In this document: in pieces, positions 21,846-33,242 of the stretch
Layout: each line of letters begins with the position of its first letter
Position numbering within the stretch: the first letter of the stretch is position 1
NCBI GenBank assembly: GCA_026874595.1
Contig: CM049318.1
Span: 31,280,956 to 31,344,955, forward strand
Origin: Sipunculus nudus
Taxonomy: Eukaryota; Annelida; Sipuncula; Golfingiida; Sipunculidae
Length of the DNA: 64,000 nt
Reading direction: 5' to 3'
Translations under genes and position numbers: made by a program
The notes under the pieces: generated by a model
What the model saw: the letters and a program-made list of their open reading frames with translations, nothing else
Told to the model about the DNA's origin: nothing
Databases searched by the model: none

Positions 21846-22408
21846 TGTACATGACATATCGTATGTCATCACTTTCTGTACATTCAATAAACGTCTGTGT
21901 AACTAGAAAAGGCATAGCGTTTGTGTTATTTTACTCTTGGTGTAACAGGTTCACGTCTCGTGACTGTGCTGGTACGTCTGAGCGTGACAGGGGCTGTCTG
22001 CGTGAGTGTTTCCTGATGTGTGTGATGCAGGACTGCTGTATTGTCAGGTGGTTTTTTTTTAGATGTTATGTGTCATACACGTTGCCACATACAGACTGCT
22101 CATGTTTACGTAAATACATATAACTATACATATATACATCAAATACCCGTACATGGAATCGTTACGAAAAAAAATCACTAAAAACAAATGATAGAGTAAA
22201 GGAAGCGGGCTGTATGATTAACATTCGATGGTATTGCGCAACTTTACTGTAGACACGCCGTGACCCCATGTGTCGTGACTCAGTTTGTAACGAGATATGT
22301 TGTTTTCCCTGAACGTGTCAATCACGTGTGCACCAAAACGGGATGAATTACGCTCGCACGCTCATGTCAGCAGTGTATGTGTCAGTCACGTGACATAACA
22401 AGATAACG

Positions 22409-22416
22409 TATATAAG
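22409..22416 (+). promoter_or_regulatory. TATATAAG box of the spliced 524-aa gene
   Basis: TATATAAG lies about 40 bases upstream of the ATG at 22451. Initiation about 30 bases downstream of it would leave a very short leader. Confidence 0.6.
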
Positions 22417-22450
22417 GGGCTGCAGGGCAGCGTTGCTTGCACACTGCCTG

Positions 22451-24137
22451 ATGCTGGCGAAGCGAATACAGCAACTGGGTGGACCCATTGACACATACAC
22501 TGATCATTCGTACGGATTGCGTGCCAGTCGAATAAAACGTGAGTGACCTTTTTTGTACATAGACGGGTGTAGTGACTGGACGACCGTGTCCATTATTTGT
22601 GCGGATCATGTGACGTAATGATGTGACGCGTGTCCATTTATTAATTGCAGTTTTCTTTGTATTGCCATTACACGAGTCAGACATGTCAGACATGTGGCCT
22701 CCGGTCGATCTTGCTGTTCATGACACAGGGCCCGACGGCATCATGGGTACATATTTCGGGATGGCGCACAAGGACGGAGCGGTGGTCTCTTTTGACACTG
22801 ACCCGTCAGATCGCGTCCCCCGACTCTTCCACGAGACTGTATTTTTCAAACTGTCCGGCGCCACGTTTAACACGTACTGGGTTTGCACGGACGGCAAAGG
22901 ACGAGTTTCACAGTTTGTTTTCGACATAAGGGACTGGCGACAGGAAATCGATCACGCAGGCGGGGAGGTTCACCTCATGGTGGGACGTTACATCCAATGC
23001 GAACACGGATTGGCCTTAGTTTGGGTGCCCGTTCGCGCATCGAGGTCGTCAATGGAGCCCGCCAGTCTTAGACCGTTTTACGTGACGCCTTATGCAGTGG
23101 CACTAAACGTGGTGTACGTTGGTTGGGATCCGGAAGGGGTGGTCAAAAGAGATTCTGCTTGGTCGTGGCTCAAAAGGCAGCCTCCAATGGCGTACTACCA
23201 GGACGCTCAGGTGCAGTGCACGGACGCGGGAGGGCGGGTTTTCTGTGAATACCTGGACATGGAAGGTCTGATGTCTTTTGCGATGACCTGCTTTCCTGAG
23301 CGTTCACGTCTGCGGGCAGTATTCGGAGCAGTTGAACCCAAATGGGCTTTGGGCCACTGTTGGGTGGAGCGTGAACGGGCCACAGGGAGAAAATACACCG
23401 TTTGGTCAGATGCCAGTTATCCCGAGGGCCTCAGACGCGGAACTACCGTACTTGAAAAGTACGAGTGGAGAGGTACACCGCCAGGTGGTGTAAAGATGAA
23501 ACGGAGTTTGGACGGAGACCACCCTGTCACACTGATCGCAACCTTGCACGACCCTCAAGATAATGACGTGCGTATTTCTGGGGAGCCTCCAACATCGATT
23601 GACTGGGCTGCAAACATGCATCATGTCTGGGATGTCAGCTTGGGACAAAAAATCATGTCGAGGCATACCAGAATGGACCCATACGTGCGATTTTACAGCA
23701 CATTGGCTCCCGGAAAAGACGTCAGTCTGTGGGACAGGGTACATATCGTTAAAACCGCTGCAACGTTCTCTCCGCTTGAAGTGATGAACCCTGAGCTGTA
23801 TGTAGCGAGCGTAGTGAAAACGGTCGAGCTGTTCGACCAATACAGATCTGGTTTTGGTTGTCCTCGGGGACTATCTGTTTATATGAATATAATCAAAAAG
23901 TGCAAAAGGGACTGGCCGGACGAGGTCGAATGCATACGCGATGGTCGCGTGGGACGAAAAGAGTATGTGTTGCACAGGACTGATACGCCGGGAGGTAATC
24001 GGTATCCGTCAGGTGGAAGCATTCGCAAGCAACCATCGTGCAACATGTATCGGATGCATAAAAGGTTTGTACATGCCATGTTACCGAGCTTTTCCACAGT
24101 TTCCATAGAAAAAAAAGATGTGCCAGTACTGATATAA
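22451..24137 (+). CDS. Two-exon 524-aa protein of unknown family
   Basis: Exon 1 (22451-22538) starts at an ATG just after the TATA box and ends at a GTGAGT donor. Exon 2 starts at 22651 after TTAATTGCAG. The phases agree, so the 112-base intron joins 29 codons to the long frame. Unspliced, the frame could start at ATG 22684. I do not recognise the protein. It is globular, rich in Trp and aromatic residues, with scattered Cys and His and no membrane segment. It opens the 22.4-35.1 kb rightward block. Alternatives: a structural or tegument-like viral protein, or an enzyme too diverged to see. Confidence 0.75.
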
Positions 24138-25130
24138 GAAGGGTATGACTTTAGCAAGCCGTGATAATACGTGTGCAAATTATGTTATGAAGTATATTGT
24201 TGATAGAACTTTACAGAGTGTTATATGAGTAAAGATAACGTATGACCGAGTGTTTCTTTTATTACAGGTGAAGGTGTATATTATGAGAACATATGAGATC
24301 AGCTGACGCTGTCAGAACACTCAGAGAAACACGTGAGCGGAGATAACACGCGACGCATATTGACAAATATATTGAATTGGAAATACTAGTATTAGACGTG
24401 CGACAGTTAGGCCTTCTGTGTGCTTTAACCTGCCAAACACGTTCGTTCATTGACGTTGGGCTATATCAAATGCACTTAGACACCAAAGACATGTACGTGT
24501 TACTAATGATCGAGATTTATGAGAAAGCTTGACAAACAGCGAAAAAAAAGAGGGGGGGGGGGGTGTTTGCTACCAAGACGTGTGCTGCACTCATGTTGCA
24601 TCTGATGTACGTCGCAGCTCAGGATATGTGTCCATTATAAAATTTGTTATTCATCCTTGACTGTTATGTGTGGCTGTGAGCCCATTAAGAAATCCACACA
24701 CACGCCGGCTGCATCCCTCGACTGATAGAAGTGGGTTTTATTATGAGCTTGGTACCGGCATCCGTCTGCGAAACATGTCCGTTCATATTTTTGATGGGTA
24801 GACGACCACATGTCATGATGTGTCTGAAGACATGTACACTTATAAACCTTCATTCAAACGGGAATCAAAGACATATGAGCATTGGTCATTGTGTCTGTTC
24901 TGCCTGGCGTACTGAAGCTCTGAAAGCATGCTTCTTATGATACCACGTGTTGTACATCCGAAGTAGACATACACGTTACCTCTTTGTCACGTGAACCACT
25001 TACCGACCAGACATGCCGATATATATATTCATATATTTATATAATATCAAAAAACACAATAATACGTAGGTCTGTGCACATTCCGGAACCATTTAGGGTT
25101 TCACCGGATGTCACTCTGGCTCTTTGTATG
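24138..25130. other. Intergenic region without a supported gene
   Basis: About 1 kb with a 12-G run at 24552-24563, AT-rich stretches near 25020 and only short random frames. It separates the 524-aa gene from the CRE/TATA promoter at 25133. Confidence 0.5.
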
Positions 25131-25132
25131 TG

Positions 25133-25375
25133 TGACGTCACAAGCTAAATTGTGTATATAAGGACCCTACTCGCAACAGTGCAATCACTCTCGCTTAGAG
25201 ACATACCACTGCAAGTGAACAGCAGCAAGGGACTTATACCGTAGCACACGGATACTAGTATAGAAGCAGTATAGGACTTCACTGAAGCAATTTACAGGCG
25301 TGAAGGATAGACAGAAGAAGCGAGTGAAGAATAAAGAGTATACTTACAACAGAAAGCGAGCAAGAAATCAAAAGT
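25133..25375 (+). promoter_or_regulatory. CRE plus TATATAAGG promoter with spliced leader, copy 1
   Basis: TGACGTCA (25133-25140) is followed by TATATAAGG (25155-25163) and a leader with GCAACAGTGCAAT and CAGCAGCA. The same order recurs at 42604 on this strand. A GTGAGTA donor at 25374 ends the leader exon. The acceptor before ATG 25483 is not certain. Confidence 0.65.
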
Positions 25376-25482
25376 GAGTACATTTATTTTATCGTTCAAC
25401 ACATTTAGTTTACTGTAAAAGGTGTTCATCTCTTATTGATGTACATTCTGATCCAACTGTTCGGCAATGTCATATGTGATAT

Positions 25483-26276
25483 ATGACAACGGTTTTTGTA
25501 AAACCAGTGTTGCCTTTGGTTGTAGTGGCACAGCCCCCGAACGGCGCACCATCCCGACCCCAAGGCAACCATGTTCCGGGTACCTTACAAGGCCAGTGGT
25601 CGCCTTTGTTGCCCGTGGGTGCGCAGTATAATGCGCAACAGCATGTTGACGGTTTACCGGTGAACTTTCGCCGAAACCTGCCTCTGGTGCCGTACAGGCC
25701 AGAAACGTACCTGGAACGTATGATTCAAGGGAATGTTCAGATGTCGGACCAGATGCGCCAGCTACTGACGACAACTGTGACATTATTCATGTCATTATTC
25801 CCTTACACGTCACACGTGTTCGACCCTACCCCGAACAGCAACCCCAGGCAGACAGGAGATCACATCTTGGTGTTCATCAGGAACATTCTTAACCGGAACC
25901 GGCCGGACAGAGAAACCCACATAATGCTGTTTCATTTCCTGGTTAACACGTTTGTCGGCGCATATTTCCAATCGATGCTGGCAGGTCAGTGAGGCACACG
26001 CCTTGATGCCTGTTGAGTTGCAGTTGCTGTTAAGTTGTTGCTTTATATATTTTTTTTATTGTTATCGTTTTGTTTGTGCTGACTAGCATTGGAAGAGTAC
26101 CTTGTCATTTATATTTCAGGGGGCAGTTGATAAATGTAATGATTTGAATATGGTTTGTGATAGGGATACTGGCATTCACCATATGTGGTTGTCGTTTCCT
26201 GTTGTAGATTATCAATGGTGACTGTGTGTTCTTACGGTGTTGTTGTTTTATTGCAGAGCAAAGCGAAGACATATAA
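25483..26276 (+). CDS. Pro-rich protein of about 170 aa with alternative 3' splicing
   Basis: The unspliced frame from ATG 25483 gives 169 residues and stops at 25992. A CAG|GTCAGT donor at 25984/25985 and an acceptor at 26256 (TTTTATTGCAG) would replace the last two residues by a short tail ending at 26276. A further donor lies at 26317. The N-terminal half is rich in Pro and Val; the C-terminal half is helical ('TLFMSLFPYTSHVF', then 'FHFLVNTFVGAYF'). No family is recognised. It is the gene directly served by CRE/TATA promoter copy 1 and so may be strongly or early expressed; that is inference. Confidence 0.65.
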
Positions 26277-26665
26277 AGAAGAGAGACACAAATCGTTCCG
26301 GATATCACAGCTAAATGTGAGTACAATATTGTTTATGAAATCTTATTGTACAGACCGCATTTCTGACAGTTTGTAAATAATGTTGACAAACAAATATTAA
26401 TAGTACTATAATAATAGTCAGTCATATTTATATGGTGACGGTAATCGAACGACATCCTGTTACTACGTAATCATGCACAGTATAATTTACACGGCGGCGG
26501 AATATTGACGTGTTACTACACGTACCTGCATCAAGTAAAACAAGAGATTCAACATCCTACAACTGAATGTAAATATCGGTCATCAACACGATATAGACAT
26601 AACACATGGACAATTGTGCAGGACGGTCGTGATGATGTCGTTTGTATGTAATTGTAGTTCTGACA

Positions 26666-27139
26666 ATGGAACACAACGATATTCTTGTGGAAGATGTACT
26701 TGGAAAGTTGAAATTAACTGCAGAAACGTGTCTACGTATTACTCCAAACAGCGACAATGACACGACGTTAAAGCAATATGTAGAATGTATTTCTATGTTC
26801 CAACAGTGCTTTGATCAATTGTTGGGGTGTGTCATATCATACCAAACGTATCCGTGTGAAAATATGGATATGGATCAAATACTTGCGGACCTGTCGTGTA
26901 TCGCAAATAACGTGCTATCGTTGTCATGTTCTGAGCTTGTTGTGAAAGCACTTTGGGCGGTGTATAAGCGGTTGTGCGCTGTACACCGGAGATACGTACT
27001 CGTTATAGAAAACATGCAAACATTAGTATGTGTCGTTGATGAGCATAAACTGCAATGCCAAGAAATGAACCAGATGACACAGTGCTTGCTGGCTGATTTG
27101 TGGCAGACATATCCGGACTTTGTTACATGTATCCAATAA
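26666..27139 (+). CDS. Small helical protein
   Basis: A 157-aa protein from ATG 26666. An acceptor-like TGTAATTGTAG just upstream (about 26655) suggests a leader intron. The sequence is almost entirely helical with many Cys and Leu, and has no signal peptide or known motif. It resembles in size and character the helical proteins at 29.3 kb and 43.6-47.05 kb, although direct homology is not demonstrable by eye. Confidence 0.6.
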   Translation: MEHNDILVEDVLGKLKLTAETCLRITPNSDNDTTLKQYVECISMFQQCFDQLLGCVISYQTYPCENMDMDQILADLSCIANNVLSLSCSELVVKALWAVYKRLCAVHRRYVLVIENMQTLVCVVDEHKLQCQEMNQMTQCLLADLWQTYPDFVTCIQ

Positions 27140-27311
27140 TCATGGCCGGCACGACGTGAACCAATGAATACTGTGACTCGACGTAATAGACAGTGACATT
27201 GGTTTTGTATTTGTTACATAGGGGTTATATGTGTCATCATTACTCAGGTCGCGTTATAATTATTGCAGCACGCGCGATACATTCATAGAAACTACAGACA
27301 TTTGCGAAAAG

Positions 27312-27902
27312 ATGAACTCATTAAGAATGAACGTGAATGACTCCCCAGATGAATACGACCCAGAGAAACATGAAATAGTGGGCAAACAAATGTTTGACGA
27401 CATGGCGAAACTGGCCAAGGAGGCGGAAGAGCGATCATCGAAACTGGTCAAGGATACAGAACAGCGATCATCCGATGATGAAGATGAGGGTATGGCTTTA
27501 AAAGAGTTCGCTACATACATCAAGGATCTGATTGCCGTAATATCTCAGATCCCTGGGTACATTCAAAACTTTGAGGCAAGGGATGGACAACAAGAACATA
27601 ACGGCTTCGTAATAGATCGCGGATACGTAAAGACGTTCAAGAAGATGTATTCCATCGTCGGCGTAATGCGTCGCAGGTCATGCAGTGATATATTGTGGCT
27701 GGCCTTATGTCAATTGTCGGCGTACATGTTATGGGTCAGGACCCTTTACATACGTAGGAGCATGGTTCACTGTAAGTCGATACCATCTGAAATGATGTGG
27801 CACCATCACCATTGGGAGGAGTTCGCACAGGGGGTGTTAATATTAGGTTGGGCTTTATGGTTAGAGAAGAAGGCTGCAGCGGACGAAAATGGAAGAAAGT
27901 AA
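27312..27902 (+). CDS. Acidic-helical family protein, copy 1 (short)
   Basis: A 196-aa protein, first and most diverged of four tandem paralogues (28290, 30490, 31814). It shares 'IPGYIQNFEA', 'CSDILWLAL' and 'LSAYMLWVRTLYI' with the others' equivalents. The intron acceptor TTATTGCAG at 27268 and the CACGCGCGATAC start of the exon match the family. Where the others have the initiating ATGGAAACG, this copy has ATAGAAACT, so translation probably starts further in at 27312. It lacks the basic C-terminal tail. Function unknown. Confidence 0.65.
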   Translation: MNSLRMNVNDSPDEYDPEKHEIVGKQMFDDMAKLAKEAEERSSKLVKDTEQRSSDDEDEGMALKEFATYIKDLIAVISQIPGYIQNFEARDGQQEHNGFVIDRGYVKTFKKMYSIVGVMRRRSCSDILWLALCQLSAYMLWVRTLYIRRSMVHCKSIPSEMMWHHHHWEEFAQGVLILGWALWLEKKAAADENGRK

Positions 27903-28289
27903 CAGTGTTATGTTTACAAAAGGACTTATGGCTGAACGGACTTGTGGATAAACATGTAAATATGCCAATATATTTACCCATTGCAGATGTTTGGTTTTTG
28001 TAAGTGACAGTAGATAGTGTGATCAGTATATCGATCTTAATATCCCCGTATTCCCTCAATTAGAATACGTGATTGTCGTATCTTGTATTATTCAAGTTTT
28101 GTATTATCTCATCAGAATAAATGATTGTAAGTTGTATTAATGTCTTTTAGTTTTTTTCATGAATCACGTGATATGGTTGTTTCACTGTGCTGAGAGTTTG
28201 AATGTTGGCATGCTAATTTGGATGGTATTTTTCCTGCTACCCTTCCCTTAATGGCGTTTATGGATTATTACAGCACACCCGATACGATA

Positions 28290-29159
28290 ATGGAAACGAC
28301 AGAAGTTAGCGGAGAGATGAGCCCCCAAAAGATTAGCGCCCCGGACCCTCCAATGAATGGGCAGGCCAACCAGGACAGTCTTATCATCGGCCAAACACAA
28401 GAGGAACAGAAAATTGACCCTCCAGGGGACGACCCAGCCAATCAGGACCCTCCAATGAGTTTCCGGCAGAAGCACGAAATGTGGGTCAAAAAAGAAATGG
28501 AGGACCGCATACAAGAACTCAAGGATCTGGTAGACATTGCCGAAAAGCGAATCATAGAATCGCCTGATGATGATGAAGAGTGTAGGGAAGAGTGTAGGGG
28601 TTTAAAGGATTTTGCTGATAAGACCAAAAATCTTATTGATGTAATATCAAAGTTCCCTGGACATATACAAAAGTTTGAGGCAGATGCCATGGTTGGACCA
28701 ACAGATGGGAAACGCGTCGTGAAAGACGGTGCATACAAACTGACGTACAAGAGAATGAAAGCTATCATCGACGCAATGAGAAAAACGCCGTGTCAGGATC
28801 TGGTGTATGATGCATTCGGTATATTATCTTTTTACATAGAGGCGATCCTGATCCTTTACACAGACATGCAGGACAGGCTGCGTGACTGCATACCCGAAGG
28901 GGAACTTCCTGTGGTACTAGTGGCACCGTGTTTTCTGCGGGAGTACCACAGTTGGAACTGGGAAAAACTCGAGCGATGTCAGTCATGGTTAGATCATGAG
29001 GTATCAGATGAGGTACAAGAGGCAATGGTTAAACAATCGAGAAAGAAAGAACGCCGCGTGACGTCTACCGTGCAGGATCAATCCAAAACCAAAACAGTTC
29101 AAACAGGTCGCGTCAACAAGAAACGCAAGAGGCGTGGCCGAAAAAATAACAAAAAGTAA
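28290..29159 (+). CDS. Acidic-helical family protein, copy 2, with basic tail
   Basis: A 289-aa protein from ATGGAAACG at 28290, 17 bases after the family acceptor (AG at 28272-28273). The N-terminal 90 residues are Pro/Gln/Asp-rich. A helical core follows ('NLIDVISKFPGHIQKFE', then 'CQDLVYDAF' and 'LSFYIEAILILY'). The last 45 residues are very basic, ending in KKRKRRGRKN-type sequence that should act as a nuclear signal or bind nucleic acid. Function unknown. A nuclear protein is likely. Confidence 0.72.
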   Translation: METTEVSGEMSPQKISAPDPPMNGQANQDSLIIGQTQEEQKIDPPGDDPANQDPPMSFRQKHEMWVKKEMEDRIQELKDLVDIAEKRIIESPDDDEECREECRGLKDFADKTKNLIDVISKFPGHIQKFEADAMVGPTDGKRVVKDGAYKLTYKRMKAIIDAMRKTPCQDLVYDAFGILSFYIEAILILYTDMQDRLRDCIPEGELPVVLVAPCFLREYHSWNWEKLERCQSWLDHEVSDEVQEAMVKQSRKKERRVTSTVQDQSKTKTVQTGRVNKKRKRRGRKNNKK

Positions 29160-29299
29160 ACAAAAGAAAAACTTTCATCAACAAAGACATATTTCAACAA
29201 AGACATGTACAAATATTTCCTTTGCTCTCGTGATTTTGTTGTATACATTGACATTATCAGTAAATGGTATCGTATCTGTTTGCAGCTTGTGTTGGCACG

Positions 29300-29863
29300 A
29301 TGACGGACATACAGGATATATTTGATAGACGGGTCTGCCGACAGTTGAGACGGCTGGCGGATATCTACGAAAGACGTGCCAAAAGGTCTACATCAGCTAT
29401 ACATAAGATGTACATGTTTGATTGCCGCCGGGTTGCATTAATGTTAGAGGTGTACGTGCGTATCTTCGACACGACAGGACTTCACGGCCTCCCTGATTTG
29501 TACCTCAGCGATAGATGCTGGTTTAAGGCCACATATCACACGCTGTTTAATTATATTTCTGGAAGACTGTACAAGCAAGACGCACGTTGCGATGGCTTCG
29601 TGGTCGCTGCATTGCTGTTATTGCATCGGTACTTTACCCGTGTACAGCAGAAATACAATTGTTTAATAAAGGAGCTGCAACACAATCGGAATACTCAAAG
29701 AGATCTGCAGAAAATATTGTATAAGTGCAACATGCTGCGTAAATGTAAGGATGGTTTATGGTGTGAGATACAGAAACGTCGAGGTCGAGATGCTGCTGCT
29801 CGTGCAAGGAAACAAAGTATGCGTGATCGTAAACGACAGAACTCAGTGTGTGGTCTGATGTGA
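29300..29863 (+). CDS. Small basic helical protein
   Basis: A 187-aa protein. An acceptor (TATCTGTTTGCAG, ending at 29285) lies 14 bases before ATG 29300. An upstream in-frame ATG at 29264 would be removed by splicing. Long helices with many Arg, Lys and Tyr are visible, and the C-terminal 30 residues are highly basic (KRRGRD, RARKQSMRDRKRQ), consistent with nuclear location or RNA binding. No family is recognised. It sits between copies 2 and 3 of the acidic-helical family. Confidence 0.62.
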   Translation: MTDIQDIFDRRVCRQLRRLADIYERRAKRSTSAIHKMYMFDCRRVALMLEVYVRIFDTTGLHGLPDLYLSDRCWFKATYHTLFNYISGRLYKQDARCDGFVVAALLLLHRYFTRVQQKYNCLIKELQHNRNTQRDLQKILYKCNMLRKCKDGLWCEIQKRRGRDAAARARKQSMRDRKRQNSVCGLM

Positions 29864-30489
29864 ATATGTAGCCAACTTTTTCACACCAAGACTGCCCGAT
29901 GCATAAATACCTTTGTACAGAACTGTTTTGTAATGTAATTCTTTCTTTTTTTGTCCATATTTACTGCTACGTACCTGTAATCCAAGAGTCTGCTACAGTT
30001 TTGTTTACATATAATATTTTGCTTACATATATTTTGTTGTATTTTCAACATATTTCGTACAGTTACATGTGTATACCTGATGTAAATGTTTTAACAATAT
30101 GTGCCTCATAGAAGTAGGTTTGATGTATAATGTAAGCGTTAGGTTGTTTGATATTCATATAACCACCAAAAAAATGTAACATATAATTTTGTGATGTATT
30201 TGATTTCTGGTGTATGTTTTGTTAGGTGATGATGAGACTGTTTGTTAATTTTTATAACCATCGGCATAAACATTCTTTGTAACATTTAGTCGGAATAAAT
30301 GATGTAACTTTCATTTCCGTCTCCGTTTTAATGTATCGCAGGCAAGCATCGGAGATTTGCCAGCGAAACAGGGGTATGGATGTTTCACTGTACAGAGAGT
30401 TTGAATGTTGGCGTGCTAGCTTGGATTGTCATTTTCCTGATACCCTGCCCTTAATGCGTTTTGTGTATATTGCAGCACGCCCGTTACAA

Positions 30490-31302
30490 ATGGAAACGAA
30501 AGAAGTGTGCGACCAAACAATGACTGACATGGTGGACGCCCCGAGCCATCAAACGGACGACCCTGACAACCAAGACTGTTCACTCAACTACCAAGGAAAA
30601 GCCAACACCCCAGATTCCGACATATCGGATGACTCGTCGGATGACTCGTCGGATGACTCGTCGGATGAAGAAACCCGAAATCTGTGGGGACAGATTATCG
30701 AAACGTCAGCCAGAAGAGCGTTAAAGGACAACACTGAGGCGCTACTACAACTGGCCAATGGTGCGGACAAACGTGTACAAGAATCACCCGATGAAGAAGG
30801 AGAGTGCCAGGTTTTGATGGATTTCTCATTAAAGATGAGGTTGTTGGTTGATATCATGTCGCGGTACCCAGGGTACATCAAACAATTCGAGGAAGAATCC
30901 TGTCATGGACGAAACGAAAGTGAAGTCTCCGTGAACGATAGAGAATACTGGGGTACGTTTAAGCAGATGTCTGAAACCGTCGACGAACTGACAGACATGC
31001 CGTGCCAGGATCTGGTGTACCCAGCTCTATTGAAACTGTCTGGGTACATGTATTGGGTGGAGACCCTTTATAATTATATGATTGACACACTGGAACGTAC
31101 GACCAAAAGAATACCATATTATGTGGTGCATGACCACAGCATAATCTGGGACAGGCTCGCGTGTTATTTGAAATGGTTAAATAATGAGGCCATATGTATC
31201 GCAAAAGAAAAAGCGGAAAAAATAGCGAAAAAACGCTGCGTGACTTCTACCGCGCAGGATCAACCTAAAACCAAAACAGTTAAAACAGGTCGCGTCAACT
31301 AG
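30490..31302 (+). CDS. Acidic-helical family protein, copy 3, tail lost
   Basis: A 270-aa protein from ATGGAAACG at 30490, 15 bases after the acceptor. Residues about 40-65 contain three tandem DDSSDDSS units that suit casein-kinase-2 phosphorylation. The helical core follows ('LVDIMSRYPGYIKQFEEE', 'CQDLVYPALLKLSGYMYWVE'). Compared with copy 4, the frame stops right after GRVN, so the basic nuclear-type tail present in copies 2 and 4 is missing. This may change where the protein goes. It is about 85% similar to copy 4 by inspection. Confidence 0.72.
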   Translation: METKEVCDQTMTDMVDAPSHQTDDPDNQDCSLNYQGKANTPDSDISDDSSDDSSDDSSDEETRNLWGQIIETSARRALKDNTEALLQLANGADKRVQESPDEEGECQVLMDFSLKMRLLVDIMSRYPGYIKQFEEESCHGRNESEVSVNDREYWGTFKQMSETVDELTDMPCQDLVYPALLKLSGYMYWVETLYNYMIDTLERTTKRIPYYVVHDHSIIWDRLACYLKWLNNEAICIAKEKAEKIAKKRCVTSTAQDQPKTKTVKTGRVN

Positions 31303-31813
31303 ACCCTTGTGAACGGCGGTACACGCTGTGTGGAGTACAGAATATATATGTGGCATCTTTGACCAAGAGAACTTTTGTTATATAATCGCATTTTAATATC
31401 CATTTTTTTATGCCACGTACGTGTAATCAAGGTACATGTTATGGTTTTTGTTAACTGAGATTGTGTGTGTTATTTTTATCATAGATCGCACGTAATATGT
31501 ATTTTGTTTAATGTGTACCTACTGTAAATATTTTGTCCGTGTATGCCTTACATATATCGGTTTCATAGTTTATGAGACAGTTTTTGATATATATTGTTTG
31601 TAACAGTTTAGTTCGGAATAAATGATGTAACTTTCACTACCGTCTCCGTTTTCATGTATCGCATGTAGGAATCGGAGTTTTGCCGGCGAAACTGTGGTAT
31701 GAATGTTTCACTGTGCAGAAAGTTTGAATGTTGGCGTGCTAGCTTGGATTGTCATTTTCCTGATACCCTGCCCTTAATGCGTTTGTGTATATTGCAGCAC
31801 GCCCGTTACGAAA

Positions 31814-32671
31814 ATGGAAACGACAGAAGTGTGCGACCAAACAATGACTGACATGGTGGACGCCCCGCGCCATCAAACGGACGACCCAGACCACCAAGAC
31901 TGTTCACTCAACTACCAAGTAAAAGCCAACACCCCAGATTCCGACATATCGGATGACTCATGGGATGACTCGTCGGATGACTCATCTGATGAAGAAACCC
32001 GAAACAAGTACCGACTGATGCACGAAACGTCAGCTAGAAAAGCGTTAAAGAAAAACACTGAGGCGCTCCTAAAACTGGCCAATGATGCGGAAAAACGTGT
32101 ACTAGAATCACCCGATGAAGAAGGAGAGTGCCAGGTTTTGAAAGATTTCTCATTAAAGACGAGGCTGTTGGTTGATATCATGTCGCGGTATCCAGGGTAC
32201 ATCAAACAATTCGAGGAAGAATCCTGGGATGGACGAAACGAAAGAGACGTTTTTGTGCACGATAGGGAATACTGGAATACGTATATGCAGATGTATGAAA
32301 CCGTCGACGAACTGACAGACATGCCGTGCCAGGATCTGGTGTACCCAGCTCTATGTAAACTGTCAGGGTACATGGATTGGGTGGAGACCCTTTATATTGA
32401 TATGATTGACACACTGGATAATACGACCAAATGGGTACCATATGAAGCGGTGCAGGACCACCGCTTGAACTGGGACAGGCTCGCGGATTATTTGAAATGG
32501 TTAAATGATGAGGCCATATGTATCGCAGAAGAAAAAGCGGAAAAAATAGCGAGGAAGAAAAAACGCCGCGTGACTTCTACCGCGCAGGATCAACCTAAAA
32601 CCACAACAGTTAAAACAGGTCGCGTCATCAAGAAACGCAAGATGCGTGGCAAAAAAAGGAACACAAAGTAA
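31814..32671 (+). CDS. Acidic-helical family protein, copy 4, with basic tail
   Basis: A 285-aa protein from ATGGAAACG at 31814, following the same leader intron. It has the DDSSDDSS acidic segment, the helical core with 'SPDEEGECQVLKDF' and 'CQDLVYPALCKLSGYMDWVE', and a complete basic C-terminus (KKRKMRGKKRN). It is the closest paralogue of copy 3. Retention of the tail in copies 2 and 4 argues that it is functional. Function unknown. Confidence 0.72.
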   Translation: METTEVCDQTMTDMVDAPRHQTDDPDHQDCSLNYQVKANTPDSDISDDSWDDSSDDSSDEETRNKYRLMHETSARKALKKNTEALLKLANDAEKRVLESPDEEGECQVLKDFSLKTRLLVDIMSRYPGYIKQFEEESWDGRNERDVFVHDREYWNTYMQMYETVDELTDMPCQDLVYPALCKLSGYMDWVETLYIDMIDTLDNTTKWVPYEAVQDHRLNWDRLADYLKWLNDEAICIAEEKAEKIARKKKRRVTSTAQDQPKTTTVKTGRVIKKRKMRGKKRNTK

Positions 32672-33242
32672 AGAAAATCATTTCAACCAAAAAAAAGTAC
32701 ATTTTTTGCCCCTGTGAAGGGCGGTACACGCTGTGTGGTGTACAGGATATATGTGGTATCTTTGACCAAGAGAACTTTTGTTATATGATCGCATTTTAAT
32801 ACCCATTTTTTAATGCCACGTACGTACAATCTAGGTACATGTTATGGTTTAGTTAACTTGTCCTATTTTTATCATAGATCGCACTTGATATGTATTTTGT
32901 TTAATGTGTACCTACTGTAAATATTTTGTCCATGTATGCCTTACATATATCGGTTTCATAGTTTATAAGACAGTTTTTGATATATATTGTTTGTAACAGT
33001 TTGGATGATAGCGCAGTAGATATTCTTGTACCAGTTAGTTCGGAATAAATGATGTAACTTTCACTACCGTCTCCTTTTTCATGTATCGCATGCAAGAATC
33101 GGAGTTTTGCCGGCGAAACTGCGGTATGGATGTGCCTGTACGCAGGGTTTGAAATGTTGGCGTGCAAGGTCGGATGGTCATTTTTACATGATACCCTGTC
33201 TGTAATTTCTCTATCTCTATCTCTCTCTCTGTTCTGTCACAG

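Larger units (their letters stand above)
13685..22400. other. Gene-poor, transposon-bearing region
   Basis: About 8.7 kb without a credible protein gene. It holds degenerate repeats, microsatellites, a MITE with matching termini, a LINE-like fragment and stretches near 16680 and 18833 that resemble pogo/Tigger-type transposon ends (recalled pattern, not verified). From about 16.4 to 20.9 kb the plus strand is T/C-rich and carries many CTTACC strings, which are 5' splice-site-like on the minus strand. The content looks like non-coding chromosomal DNA rather than compact virus sequence. Confidence 0.6.
30290..33242 (+). repeat. Three-fold duplicated intergenic and leader-intron unit
   Basis: Near-identical blocks at about 30290-30489, 31610-31813 and 33035-33242 contain CGGAATAAATGATGTAACTT, a TGTATCGCA line, a GTATGR donor-like site, TTTGAATGTTGGCGTGC-type sequence and a pyrimidine-AG acceptor. 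The first two precede paralogous genes. The third precedes an unrelated CARD-like gene. The AATAAA inside the block may also end the preceding transcript. Confidence 0.8.
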
